DNA from: Protopterus annectens
Taxonomy: Eukaryota; Chordata; Ceratodontiformes; Protopteridae
Length of the DNA stretch: 64,000 nt
Assembly (NCBI RefSeq): GCF_019279795.1
Contig: NC_056731.1
Location: 865,151,571-865,215,570 of the forward strand
Direction of reading: 5' to 3'
Positions 12,961 through 23,455 of the stretch are shown one piece after another (position 1 is the first letter of the stretch; every line of letters begins with the position of its first letter). The notes below the pieces were generated by a model. It saw only the letters and a program-made list of their open reading frames with translations, was not told the origin of the DNA and did not search any database. A program made the translations under genes and the position numbers.

Positions 12961-13779
12961 TCCCTGTTCCTATGACCAACTTGTGTATCTGTGGAAGATG
13001 TTTGCATATGACGGCGATCCACTATATCACTTAAGTCTCTGTAGTCATTTACTGTGTGCACTGGGCTGATTGCTGTGTTGTGGTTGGTTCCTGGACTGAC
13101 ACGTACAAATACCAGATATGTGTGGCCAACTGCTAAACGGAGATATGGCCTAAGTGTGTGAGCATGCCCAGTTCAGCCTTTCCATGGCATGTTGTCTGAC
13201 ATATGTCTCAGTTATCAAAGTGTGCGAGCATGCCCAGTGTGAGCTTTCCATATGTTTCACTCTGAAGTCCACCACATATTTGGGTGTGTGTGAACTTCAA
13301 CAATATCTCACGCTTATGGTTGTGTACTAACTGGCCAACTGCTTCGTGTCTGCCACAACAGGGATTATACTGTGCCTGCAGGGATTGCATGGGATACTTT
13401 GCAGACAGTTCTCAACATACTTTCATAATGACCTAACACTCTAGTACTGTATAGTGTGCTGGTCCAGTACTTTCACTGTGGTGGACAGTATCCTGGGCTT
13501 TAGTCCTATGACTGCTTGACATCTTCATAGTGAGCACAACAGACTGTGTAGGGGCCAGTTGTGCACATATGACCATGTTGCAATATGTTCAGATATGGAC
13601 TACCTACACCAGGCTCGTCCAACATTGCTAGTGTATTCCACAACATGGGTGGACATTGGCAAACACTAGCAATGTTCCCTAGGCCATTTCTGATGCTAGT
13701 CACAGGGTGTGTTTGTCCTTCGACACACATTGTAACTGGAGTTTGCCATGACATATGTCATGGTTAGTATACTGTGCCT
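12961..13779. other. Unassigned, no gene seen
   Basis: I see no coding signal. A short direct repeat with gtgtg(t/c)gagcatgcccag occurs near 13,155 and 13,225, and aacattgctagtg is echoed in inverted form within 13,620-13,680. This may be further decayed LINE DNA. Confidence 0.4.
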
Positions 13780-15540
13780 CCGTCTACCTCTGACATAACA
13801 GTGATACCCAGGGTTAGCCTACCATCTCCCATACACTCATCAGGATTCCTCTTGAGGGGTGTCGATATGTGACTCTCTGGCTGACCTGTACTAGGAGTTT
13901 ACTGAAGAGGGGGGGTGCCTTCTGTGTTATGGATCATTCTGTACAGCTTGTCCTATGTATGTCAGTGCTGGGGTTCAGGTCTTTCATGTGCATAGCTCAC
14001 TGCCATTCAGATTGTACAAGGTGCAACATGTTCATTCATTCTAGGCTGGACATGGCTTCATACATCAGGCACAGCTTTCCTGTAGCTGGGAAGGATGGCG
14101 GTGTGTGGGGCTGCAGTTTGTTTACTCAGGCAACACATGGCATCTGTTCATGCTCTTTGCTACCCCTGGTGGGGTACTGTTGTGGACTTTACAGTTGATG
14201 GAGGTGTCTGCTGCAGTATATGCCACAGGGGCTATTGTAGTCAGTTGTGAGGCTGATGGAGGATGGCTGCAGAGCCACAGTGAGTTCCCCTTATCTACAT
14301 CTGCCAACCTTCATGTTTGGGTGGGTATATGGTACATGTTTCTGCAAACACTACAGCCACATGTTTGTCCAGTGCAGGATATCTATCACCTTTTGTACCC
14401 AGGTCTCACATTACATGTTAGGTACCTCATGGGTTAACACCTGTGTGGTAATTTGTGGGCACTTACTGTATATCCACGGTGGTTGTCTATACACAGTTCT
14501 GCAATTACCTTGCTGACATGGCTATGGCTACAGTTGTCTGTTTGTAGGTGGCCCTTTTGTGGGTTGCTTGTGTCAGCTGGGGGTCAGATATGGTGGGCTG
14601 TTTGTACTCCTCTGCATACATGTTCAGTCACAGTCCTTCCATGTTGGCCTATACCTATGGGACATATATACAGAATGGGGGTGGGGGGGCCAGAACCAGG
14701 CCTTGTGGGATGCCACTCATATCCGCTTTGTAGTCTGACATGGATGCGGCATGTCTGACCATGTCAGTTCTGTCCTTGGTCTGGTTTGCAACCCCTCTAC
14801 TGACATAGGGGTATATATTTAAGCTGCTGAACATATCCATACTGAACTCGTACGGTATTGTCTAGAAGCATGTGCACGGTCCAGCTACGCTGTGTGGACC
14901 ACATTGCCCTCATCAATTACCTTAATGACTGCTTCAAATGGGTCAGACATGTTTAGGGGCAGGTTATGCAGTTACGACAGCCACACTGTGTAGGGTCCAG
15001 TATCAGTAGGTCCACATTAGCCTTCTGTCTGCGGTACATACTGATCTTTTCCATAGCTGTGCAGAACAAGCTTGTCAGGATCCTGGGGTGGTAGTTTGCA
15101 GTATCCATTCAGGCAACACCTTTGTTGTGATGGACCACTGTTGTTGTACACTGCTCTTTGGGTACATATCCTGTGGTAAGGCTGACATTGGGCAGTAGTG
15201 TGATTTGGCATTCCATTATTCTTGGAGTCCATGTTGGCCTCAGCACAGGACACCATCACATACCTTTGCTGCTGTGTGTTCTGCTTTGCAGATGATGGCT
15301 GTTACCTCAGCATCTGCAATGTCAGGGGACCATCAGTCTGCTGGGATAGGCATTTTGCACTCGGGGGGGGGGGGGGTGTTTGCACTGCACCTGACAGGTT
15401 GTATGTTAGCAATATGTGTGTGTGTTTGGTGTGTTGTTTGTAATATCTATATGATTCGGAGCATATCTGTGGATGCCCAACATGGTTCCTACCATCAGTT
15501 GGGTAACCCTTGTGATTATCCTTAGTGTCCTGTACGTTTT
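13780..15540 (-). pseudogene. CR1-like LINE fragment c (3' region through linker)
   Basis: The sequence aligns in order with about 37,190-38,890 of the better copy. Landmarks include tgtgtggtaatttgtgggca near 14,443, matching the tggtagttcatgggtac region, and the RT core GVPQGYVLGP equivalent near 14,700, where the minus strand reads MSGIPQGLVLAPPP. A run of 14 G lies at 15,363-15,376. It is very decayed and its plus-strand ORFs are shadows. Confidence 0.65.
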
Positions 15541-15549
15541 GTATCTTCA

Positions 15550-17700
15550 TAGGTTCATGGGTTCATACTAGGCTATACACCCTAGGCCATTAGTAAGCCT
15601 AGCCAGAGTGTGTGTGTCTTTCACCACCTCTTGCTATGTTCAATTATGGCCATTTATGAAGTTCGTCACTGTGCCTCTGTCTGGTCGTGACACAGTGAGG
15701 ACCCCCAGTATACATGTACGGTCATCCATCCACTTGGCAATATTCCTGTTGAGGGGTGTCAGTGAGGGGCTCTGCCTACCATGGATTGGGATCCTGTTTC
15801 TGGGTGTGGGAAGCCTCTGGGTTATGTATCTGTCCCTCCAGCACATCTTATTTCATTATGTGTTGAGGCTGACATCTGTGACTCTCACAGCTCCAATGGC
15901 TTTGATTTCCTGTGGTGGAGCATGTCCATTACTCCTGTGTTGGACATGGCCTTGTACAACAGACATACAATGCCTCTGTGTAGGCAGTGTGTGACTGCAG
16001 TCAGCTGGGGTGTCTACAGCCAGGCAGCATATGACATATATTTCACACCCTTTATCCTGTTGGTGGGGTAACTATGAGGTCTTCCGAACCGCTGCAGGTG
16101 TCACATACGGTACATCTCATATGAGTCATTGTACTAGATTATGGGTCTGATAAGGGAACAGTACAGCGGCACAGTGACCTCTGTTGATGTTGATGTGAAT
16201 CCTTTCATGATACGGTGTCCAATATCGACAATCTTCATAGCCACATTGGCATTGTGGGTGTCACATGACAGATTAATGTCGACCTGTGTCCCTAGGTCCC
16301 TGATTACTCCTTGCATACATAATGGTTTGACACCTATGTGGTAATTTGTGGGTACCTTGTCTGGTATTTGATGGGACATTCATACTGTCCAGTGTCTTCG
16401 GATGTTTGGGTGGAGTTCTTGTGTGTGAGAGTGTGGTCTGTCGCATGCTACAGACTGTACAGCAGTTTTGACCACAGTTATGTGCACATGGGTTGTCTCC
16501 GCTGCTTTGTGCATTGTCAGTTACCTGGCAATCTGGGTGTCTGTGCTGCATATGGATACTCCCCCTCCTTTGATGCTTTGGTGCAGGTGTTGGGGCCATA
16601 GCACATGATATGTGGTATAACCTAGTAGTGCTGGTGTGCTATCACTAGGCTTGCAGCAGGCTTCTGTCACTGCACAGACATCAAAGTTCTCCATAATGGG
16701 AAGTGCCTCAGGGGCATGCATATTACAGTTTACACATCTGGCATTGGTCAGCATTACCCTTATGTTTCCTACCACTTATGTTTTCTAGGGTGGTGGGTAG
16801 TCTTTTTGGCCTTGCCTACATACGGCTCTATGGAGGCGGCAAAGGCCTTATCCAGTATCCTGACGCACACGGGTAACAGCTGCAAGCCATCCCTGGAACA
16901 GCAGCATGGCTTGTCATGCTTGACATCTCAAGCAGACAGACATTAGACCCTCTTGGACTGACAGCTGTAACTGTGCCAGCTGTTAAACATGAGCATTCTG
17001 TGTTTGTACTGTGGCATCATACTTGGTGAGGGTTGGATGCTGCACACAGCCAGTGTCATACCGCCCTGGGGTACATACTCAGAGGGACCATCCATGTCTC
17101 TTTTGATGTTGACCAGGGAGGTACATCTCAGGTAATTCACACCAGCATGGACATTGAGTGCATCATCTTTCTGCTTGCTTTGGGGTGACCTGCGTACTTG
17201 TGTTATGTGGCATTTTGTGGCAGCCTACAGGCAGCTTACTCTACCCTTTCCCTTGTTCAGTCTGGTGAGTGGGATAGCAGTGTGTTTGCCTATACAAACA
17301 CCTATTATGACTGTATCAGGCATGCTGTTTCTCCTTCTGGCCTGTGACTGTTTGGCACACCAGCTTTGCGTACTATTCGCTGCATGTGCTATGTTTGAAG
17401 GTTGTGATTGCTTGTGATCTGCTTTGGAGGCTTCTGTTGGTGTGGTGTGTTTGTAATCAAGGCCTCCGGGAATATTTGTCTGTGTTTATGTGTTTGGTTT
17501 ACAGTTGTGGTAGGTCTATGTGGGACTGGGTTTGTGGTGTATGTGGTTACCTTCTCCTCCTGACTAGTTTTGACAGTACTGAGTTGGTGGAGCTCAACCT
17601 CTGGTTTGGATACATGGATGCATCTATCACATATATTTGTATTTATTGGGGGGTGTTGTGGTTGTCTGTGTACTTGGGACTGGTGTCACATTGCCTCTGG
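15550..17700 (-). pseudogene. CR1-like LINE fragment d (3' end plus EN/ORF1, RT deleted)
   Basis: It starts with the same 3' terminus as the copy at 37,070 (ttcataggttcatgggttcat, then actaggctat). 15,550-16,370 matches 37,076-37,815. The alignment then jumps to the endonuclease start at 16,521-16,775, where the minus strand reads MLTNARCVNCNMHAPEALP and KGGGVSI, and continues through the ORF1 region to about 17,700. About 1.9 kb of RT-coding DNA is therefore deleted internally. Confidence 0.72.
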
Positions 17701-17759
17701 ATTCACAGATTCTACTTGTTGTGGCTGGACTTAGTGGATTGTATGTGTGGACATATGTT

Positions 17760-19050
17760 ATTGCCATACTACTGGTCAGTGATTACTTCCCTTTTTATGT
17801 TTGCTCTATCATGTGGTAGCTTCCTCATTCTCTTGCATGGTTTGGTAATGGCTGGAGTCCAGCATGCCAGATGCCTGCATGTATGGCATTGTGTGTTGTT
17901 GTTATTTGTGATTGCATACTCCAAGCATTCCTGGCTGTGTTCATGGAATGCCTGTATAACATGTTCTGTGGTGTGTCCCATATTCTGCACTTGCACAGGG
18001 CCTTTTGTGGATTCAACATCGGTTTTGAGGGGTGCAACCTATGCTTTACACATGTTTTTCACTGTGGTATTCTGGCCAGGGACTGGGGTCAGGATGTGTA
18101 TATCCAGTGTGATTACTCTATGGTCTGGTCTTACCAGTGAGGGGTACACTTCTCATCTTACCATCCCGTACCCATGTTGCTGATTATCACATCCAGTATG
18201 CTTACCCCTCTTGTGGGAGTGGTACATTTTTCCTGGGCATTTTGGTTTATGGAATCTGGGTAATTTTCTCCTACTGTGTTGGTGCTAGTATAATGCTCCA
18301 GGTGTATGTCTGGGTATTTTCAGTCAAGCAATATAATGTGGTTTGGGGGGCTTGATATATTCATGTATTCTGACATAGGCCAGGTGCAGTTCCTGGTTTT
18401 AGGACAGTAGTCTGCAGCAGGCTATATACTGGGAGGCGGTTTTAGCCATTGGTATTTGACCATGGCTAATCCATGCTGCTTCTTGTTGTGGTACCAACAT
18501 GGGGGTGTGGTTATCCTTGCCATTTCTTGCTAGTCACCCTCCTTTTGTAGCTTGTTCCATGTTTTGCGGCTGTACAGCACAGTATGAGGTGTGACCTGGT
18601 AGTGTTAGGGTGCTGATGTGAGCCTTGACCCAGTTCTCTATTACAGGACTGGTATCTACATTCTCCATACTGTGTGCGTTTACACTGCACACATCTTGCT
18701 GTTTATACAGCTGTCATTGGGTAGCATTACATCTAGGTTCCTATCCCTTGTAGAACCTATGAAGGTGGGTTTGTGTTTTGAGACTTACCTATTCAGGGCA
18801 TGCTGTGGGTACTGACAGCCTTTGCCAGTATCCATGGGGCATGGCATGATAGGTGCACGCCACCCCTAGCAGGTGGTGCATCATGTCAAGCTCCGCATGT
18901 CTTCCCAGCCTGAAACACATTGGCTCCCCTTTGACTAACTGCATTACTTCAGCCAGTTATTGCACTTGATCATCCCATCGTCATTTTGTGGCTTCATGCT
19001 TGGTGAGGGTGGATGTTAGTCAGGGTGCTCAGGTGTGCATATAGTACATG
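17760..19050 (-). pseudogene. CR1-like LINE fragment e (linker, EN, ORF1)
   Basis: The region aligns in order with about 38,900-40,215 of the better copy. Landmarks are gtggctggagtccagcatgcc near 17,850 (against gggaccaccatggcttcc), gggtagcattacatct near 18,720 (against gagtagcattaccct) and the ORF1 block near 18,960-19,030. It is heavily decayed. The 279-codon plus-strand frame at 17,344-18,183 crosses the d/e junction and is antisense to both. Confidence 0.6.
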
Positions 19051-19220
19051 GTGTTACATTACTTAACACATAGCATTCATGCCTCAGGTGGTGCTGCAGG
19101 GTTGCCTCTGTCGGATGCGCATATTACACTTCCCTGTACATGTTTGTGAGCAGGTCATGTCATTTTAGGCATCCATGTTATTATTTGAGTGAGTTAGAGG
19201 GGGTAGCATTCCCAGGGTTC

Positions 19221-20372
19221 CTACTGAGCCAGTGTATGTGCTATGTGTTGCCTCTTTGCCAAGGCCAGGGCATACTGGACATGCCTCCTTCTGCCTACTG
19301 GGACAGGCTCAGGTTGTTCCTCCTCCGAGTCACGCTCTGCCTGTGATGGCCTTGGCAATGGTGGGGGGCTGTTTGGCCCGGCCCTATGCTGGTCCTGCTG
19401 CAGCTGTTTTCGCAAGATCATATTATGTAGCATAGCACATACCATGACAATTTGGGTACATGTAGTTGGTGTGTACTGCAAGGCTCCACCAGATGTGTCC
19501 AGACACCGGAACCATGACTTGAGCAGCCCAAACCTACGCTCTATTACATTACGTGTTTGTGCGTGTGCCTCATTATGGCATTCCTGTTCAGGTGTGTGTG
19601 CATTTCTGATGGGTGTCATCAGCCACGGCTCCAGTGCATAACCTGCATCCCCCACTAGGTGTCCGTGTGGGATGTCCCCATTGGCCAATGTCTGGTACAG
19701 CTGCGTCAAATGCCAGATGTGGGAATCATGGTAACTCCCAGGGCAGCCAGCACACACATTCATTATTATGCCATGGGCATCACACACGACCTGGCAGTTG
19801 ATGGACAGGAAGCCCTTGCGGTTAATGTAGGCCCTACCCCGCTCACCGGCTGGTGCTTTGATGCATATGTCTGTGCAGTCTATTGCACCCACTACCTCAG
19901 GGTATTCCGCTATTTGCTGGAAGAGACACATATTGCTGGCCAATACCTCACGGGCATTGGGGAAATATACATGATCACCGACATGTGCTGACATGGCATC
20001 CAGGAACTGGTGCAGTACTCTGGAGGCTGATGCCTGTGATATCCCCATCATATCACCAGTTGGTCTCTGGAAGGTACCTGTTGCTAGTATTCTTAGGCCA
20101 ACACATACCTTGGTTTCTACTGGGATGGGTTCCCCTCTGTTGGTTCTGTGTGTGAGGTGTGGCCTGCACAGCTCAACAATTTTCTGCAGGAGCTCTCTAT
20201 CCACTCTATAGCGCTCTACTATCTCCAGCTCATGTAACCCGTGGTAGGTGACCCTGGGCCTGTACACTCTTCTCCGTCTCCTCACTGTGGGTTGTCTGGC
20301 ACCATCTGCATTGTCACCACCCTCAGCAAGTCGCCTATGTCTCATTATGACAGCTATGGCAGCCCCTAACAT
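19221..20372 (-). CDS. PIF/Harbinger (HARBI1-like) DDE transposase
   Basis: Function by family: a nuclease that cuts and joins Harbinger transposon ends and works with a Myb/SANT-like partner. The minus-strand frame is open for 394 codons from a GTG at 20,405; the first ATG at 20,372 gives 383 residues. The frame stays open upstream to a stop near 20,443 without an ATG, so an upstream exon is possible. In 394-residue numbering there is a helix-turn-helix-like block at about 115-135 (GDMMGISQASASRVL), then the catalytic residues D176 in VGAIDCTD, D253 in GDAGYALEPWL and E289 in NVIERRFGLLKSWFRCL, plus the family block PGSYHDSHIW at 222-231. Length and motif order fit the family. It has no stop or frameshift, unlike all neighbouring DNA. 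Confidence 0.93.
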   Translation of the reverse strand: MLGAAIAVIMRHRRLAEGGDNADGARQPTVRRRRRVYRPRVTYHGLHELEIVERYRVDRELLQKIVELCRPHLTHRTNRGEPIPVETKVCVGLRILATGTFQRPTGDMMGISQASASRVLHQFLDAMSAHVGDHVYFPNAREVLASNMCLFQQIAEYPEVVGAIDCTDICIKAPAGERGRAYINRKGFLSINCQVVCDAHGIIMNVCAGCPGSYHDSHIWHLTQLYQTLANGDIPHGHLVGDAGYALEPWLMTPIRNAHTPEQECHNEAHAQTRNVIERRFGLLKSWFRCLDTSGGALQYTPTTCTQIVMVCAMLHNMILRKQLQQDQHRAGPNSPPPLPRPSQAERDSEEEQPEPVPVGRRRHVQYALALAKRQHIAHTLAQ

Positions 20373-20639
20373 TTCTGCTCTAAGTTCAGCTTTTTCAGTT
20401 TTCACTTCTATTAGTTTACTCCTGTCTTGCAGTGTCTCTTAAGGGAAACATCCTGCACTACTGTTTGCAGAGTTTTAAGTGCTGGGCTGGGCTACTATTC
20501 TGCCTGTGTAATTGCCTGCTTCTAATTGTTTTCACCTGCTAGCTTCAGCAGTTATCCCTGCTAGCTTCCTATTAATTCTGTTGCTTCCTTTTTCCTCTCT
20601 GTTTCCTCAGGGGGGAGCAATGTGCATACTATCAGAAAC

Positions 20640-20910
20640 ACGCTCACAGTGGCTTACACGCGCGCACACGTGCTTACACGGTTCAGAATCTACTTATTCG
20701 GGTTAAAATGCATGCACACCCTCGCAAACACTGTTACACATCTGCCAACAGCCTCCAACATGCTCAGCCTGCCCTACAGGCGTGCACACCCGCGCAAACA
20801 GTGTTAAACATCTCCCAACATGCTCCCACATGCTCAGTCTGCCTTACACGTGCACACACTGCCCTACTCGCGCTTCATGGCATGCACACGTGCGCATGCA
20901 CGCCCAGCAA
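20640..20910. repeat. GC-rich subterminal short repeats
   Basis: Two to three imperfect copies of a ~75-base unit (gcatgcacaccctcgcaaaca, then caacatgctcagcctgcc) lie around 20,708-20,860, with several gcttacacg and gtgcgcatgc words. Such CpG-rich repeats upstream of the transposase resemble the foldback DNA at 1-107 and the repeats at 58,640-59,160. They may be binding sites for the Myb-like partner or the transposase; this is inference. Confidence 0.5.
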
Positions 20911-21506
20911 GAAACTTTGGTGTAAGTAACAGTGTACACCTTCCATTTCTTGACTTTCCATGACTTATCTAGTGGCACACCTCTTTCCATGATCTGTGTC
21001 TGTCATCTGTCATGTTACACTGGCCTCCAATGAACTGCATTTCTTTCTACCATTCCCCCCTGTGATGTCACCTATCTCCTACTCTATTCCTCCCCCTTAT
21101 GTATCTCTTACACTACTCAGACTGTGCTCATTTGCTATGTGACTGTGAGATTCAGTATCCTAACCCTCATTACATGAGATTGCCTACTAATGCTTAGTTA
21201 CATGTCTTAGACTCAGCTTCCCCCCTTAGCAACCACTACATGGTGGCCATGTTGTTTTTGGTCTGCTTGTCCCTGCATTGTCATTCCATGTATTGCATGA
21301 AACCCACATTTGTGGGTTTATAACCTTCATTTTCATGTTTTATACAGCGCAGCCTGTTTGCGCGGGGCTGTGCGGGGTGTAAACATTATATTTTTATTAT
21401 TTTGGCATCGGGATATATTGCCAATGGCCACATATTTGGCCATTGGCATGCTGCCTGAGTCATATGCACCCTTTTTTTGGAGCTGACATGGCTCCGTTGT
21501 GGAATT
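20911..21506. other. Unassigned AT-rich DNA
   Basis: No gene is seen. A GC-rich word (gtttgcgcggggctgtgcgg) near 21,357 resembles words at 58,665 and 59,140, so the stretch is probably part of the Harbinger right arm. Confidence 0.45.
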
Positions 21507-21774
21507 TGCAGAAACGTACTCAGTTGTCAACTGAGTACATTTCTGCAGCTAAAACGTCTCTTACACGGACTGGTTTCTGCTTCGTGGATCGCTAATATAC
21601 CTCATTTGCATACCTTTCAGCTGCAAGTGAGGTATTTAGCATGTCCACGCCCAGTCCGTGTAAGAGACGTTTTAGCTGGTCTCTTACACGGAGTTTAGGG
21701 CTGTTCCTGGATCGCGAGGCTTGCATGGAGTGTTGCATGTCTCTTACACTCCGTGCAAGCCTTCGTGAATCCTG
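21507..21774. repeat. Harbinger right end: three tandem hairpins and terminal motif
   Basis: Three palindromes lie side by side. First, gtactcagttg and caactgagtac (21,516-21,538) are flanked by tgcagaaa and tttctgca. Second, a perfect 28-bp inverted repeat pairs 21,546-21,573 with 21,651-21,678. Third, 21,709-21,732 pairs imperfectly with 21,747-21,772. The end cttcgtgaatcctg (21,761-21,774) is the exact inverse of 58,313-58,326. The L1 frame begins at once beyond it, which places the element boundary here. Confidence 0.75.
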
Positions 21775-23455
21775 CCCAGACTCTTTCCATGTACTTTTTA
21801 TACTGACACCCACATATTCTAATACATCATTCTCCCAATTAAATAGGCTATTCTCTCTTAGGTTTTTGTTGATCTTTTTGTTAATTAGTAATGTTTTGGA
21901 TTTATTATGATTAAATCTAAGCCCTGAAATTCCTTCAAACTTGCTTAAGGTATTTATAATATTATGCAAAGAACCATCAATATCACCCAATGTTAGCAAC
22001 ATATCAGCAAATAATTGTATCTTAGGGCAATAGTCCTTATTAATTTGAAAGACTTTTATATTTTGCTTGTTTCTGATATATGTAGCAAAAGGTTCTATTG
22101 AAAGAGCAAACAATAATGGTGACAAAGGACAACCTTGTCTAGTTCCCTTGAGGATTTCTAGTGGGGAGGATAGACATAATCTGATTTTCGCATAAGCTTG
22201 TGCCCACTATACATTTTCATTAATAAGTTGACAAAATCTGAGAAGAATTCAAAACCAATCAGAATTCTTTGTAGATAAGACCAACTAATAGAATCAAAAG
22301 CCTTTTCTATGTCTAGGCTGATAATAGTTGTTTTTTTTTGTATTTGCATGCTATGTCTATTAATGATAGCAATTTAATAATGTAATTTGCACTTTTCTAT
22401 GAAGAATGAACCCTGTCTGATTGTTTGATCATTATGTATTAGATTAGGTAATATTTTCTTTATCCTTTTACCCAATTTTGTCATAAAATTTTATAATCAG
22501 TGTTTAGTAATGAAATTGGCCTATATGAATCACAAGATTTGGGGTCCTTACCTTGTTTTAATATGGGGGAGATAATTGAGTATTTCCACAATGGGAGTGT
22601 TATACATTTTTACTTAACCATATTAAAGGCACTCATCATTTTCTTTATTATATATTCAGGAAAAATCTTATATAGTTCAGGAATTATTCCATCCAGTCCT
22701 GGAGCTTTATTATCTTTTAAATTGTTTATTCACTCGTTCACTTCTGTTAGTGTTATTTGTTTATTTAATATGTTATTTTTGTTGCATTGACACCTTAGTA
22801 GTTATATTTCCTTGAATAAAAGTAGTTTCACATTATCTGTCTCCAAATGTGGTGTGTTATTATTTATATCTTTATAGTAGTTTTTTGAATACTTCTAATA
22901 TGTCCATTAAGTTAGATGTACTCTTAACTGAACTATCACTTTTATATTTAATCTCACTAATAAGATTTTGATTGTTTATTTTTTTGGATCGTAATGCTAT
23001 TTTATGTAGATATTTGGGATTTACAGCATAAGATTGCAATTTCAATTTTTCCAGGTTTATGGCTACCTTATGATTCAGAACTTCTAAGCATTTTTGATTT
23101 AACTTAATAATTTTATGTCCTACTTTGTTATTTGGTTTTGCTTCCATTTTTATCTTGTCTATGTTTTTTGTGTAAGTCTAAAAGTTCTTTGTCCCACTCT
23201 CTCCTTTTTTTAAGGTACCAAGATTTTATTCTACCATATATATAAACTTTAAAGGTGTCCCATAGTATAGCATCGATCACTTCACCAATATCATTTGTTT
23301 CTATAAACATGTCTATTTCTTTTATTATCCATTCCCTAAAGTCATTTAACTTAGTTATGTAAGCAGGGATTCTCTGTAAAAATCTTAAATCATCTGTACG
23401 TATAGTTAATGTAAAGTTTATAGCATTATGGTCCGAAAGTGGACAAGTCATTATA
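21775..23455 (-). pseudogene. L1-type LINE copy A, ORF2 fragment
   Basis: The minus strand encodes the end of the endonuclease (CPLSDHNAI, 23,430-23,450), the linker, and an RT with PGLDGI (about 22,700), YRPISLLNTDYKI, SLDIEKAFDSISWSYL (22,290-22,320) and SPLLFALSIEP (22,100). The catalytic loop reads LFADMLL instead of LFADDML, so one Asp is missing. The frame is broken near 22,130-22,160 and 22,870. Its 3' part is absent because the Harbinger-type end abuts it at 21,775, which is not usual 5' truncation. Confidence 0.85.

Larger units (their letters stand above)
1..21774. mobile_element. Harbinger-type composite element, right portion
   Basis: This block contains the two genes expected of an autonomous PIF/Harbinger transposon: a Myb/SANT-like accessory gene on the + strand near 2.5-4.6 kb and a DDE transposase on the - strand near 19.2-20.4 kb. 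It ends at 21,774 with the motif cttcgtgaatcctg, the exact reverse complement of a 14-bp motif at 58,313-58,326. Everything between the two genes is other repeats (LINE fragments and a tandem array), so the block is much larger than the few kb usual for the superfamily. The left end is not visible: position 1 matches 62,159, which is preceded there by more Harbinger-like sequence. I infer one element; two independent Harbinger remnants that happen to flank the LINEs is the alternative. No TWA target duplication could be read at the right end. Confidence 0.5.

Noticed and set aside
17344-18183. 279-codon plus-strand frame rich in Leu, Trp and Cys that looks like a membrane protein
   Set aside because: It is antisense to the decayed CR1-like fragments d and e, crosses their junction and has no conserved domain; TG-rich DNA makes such frames.
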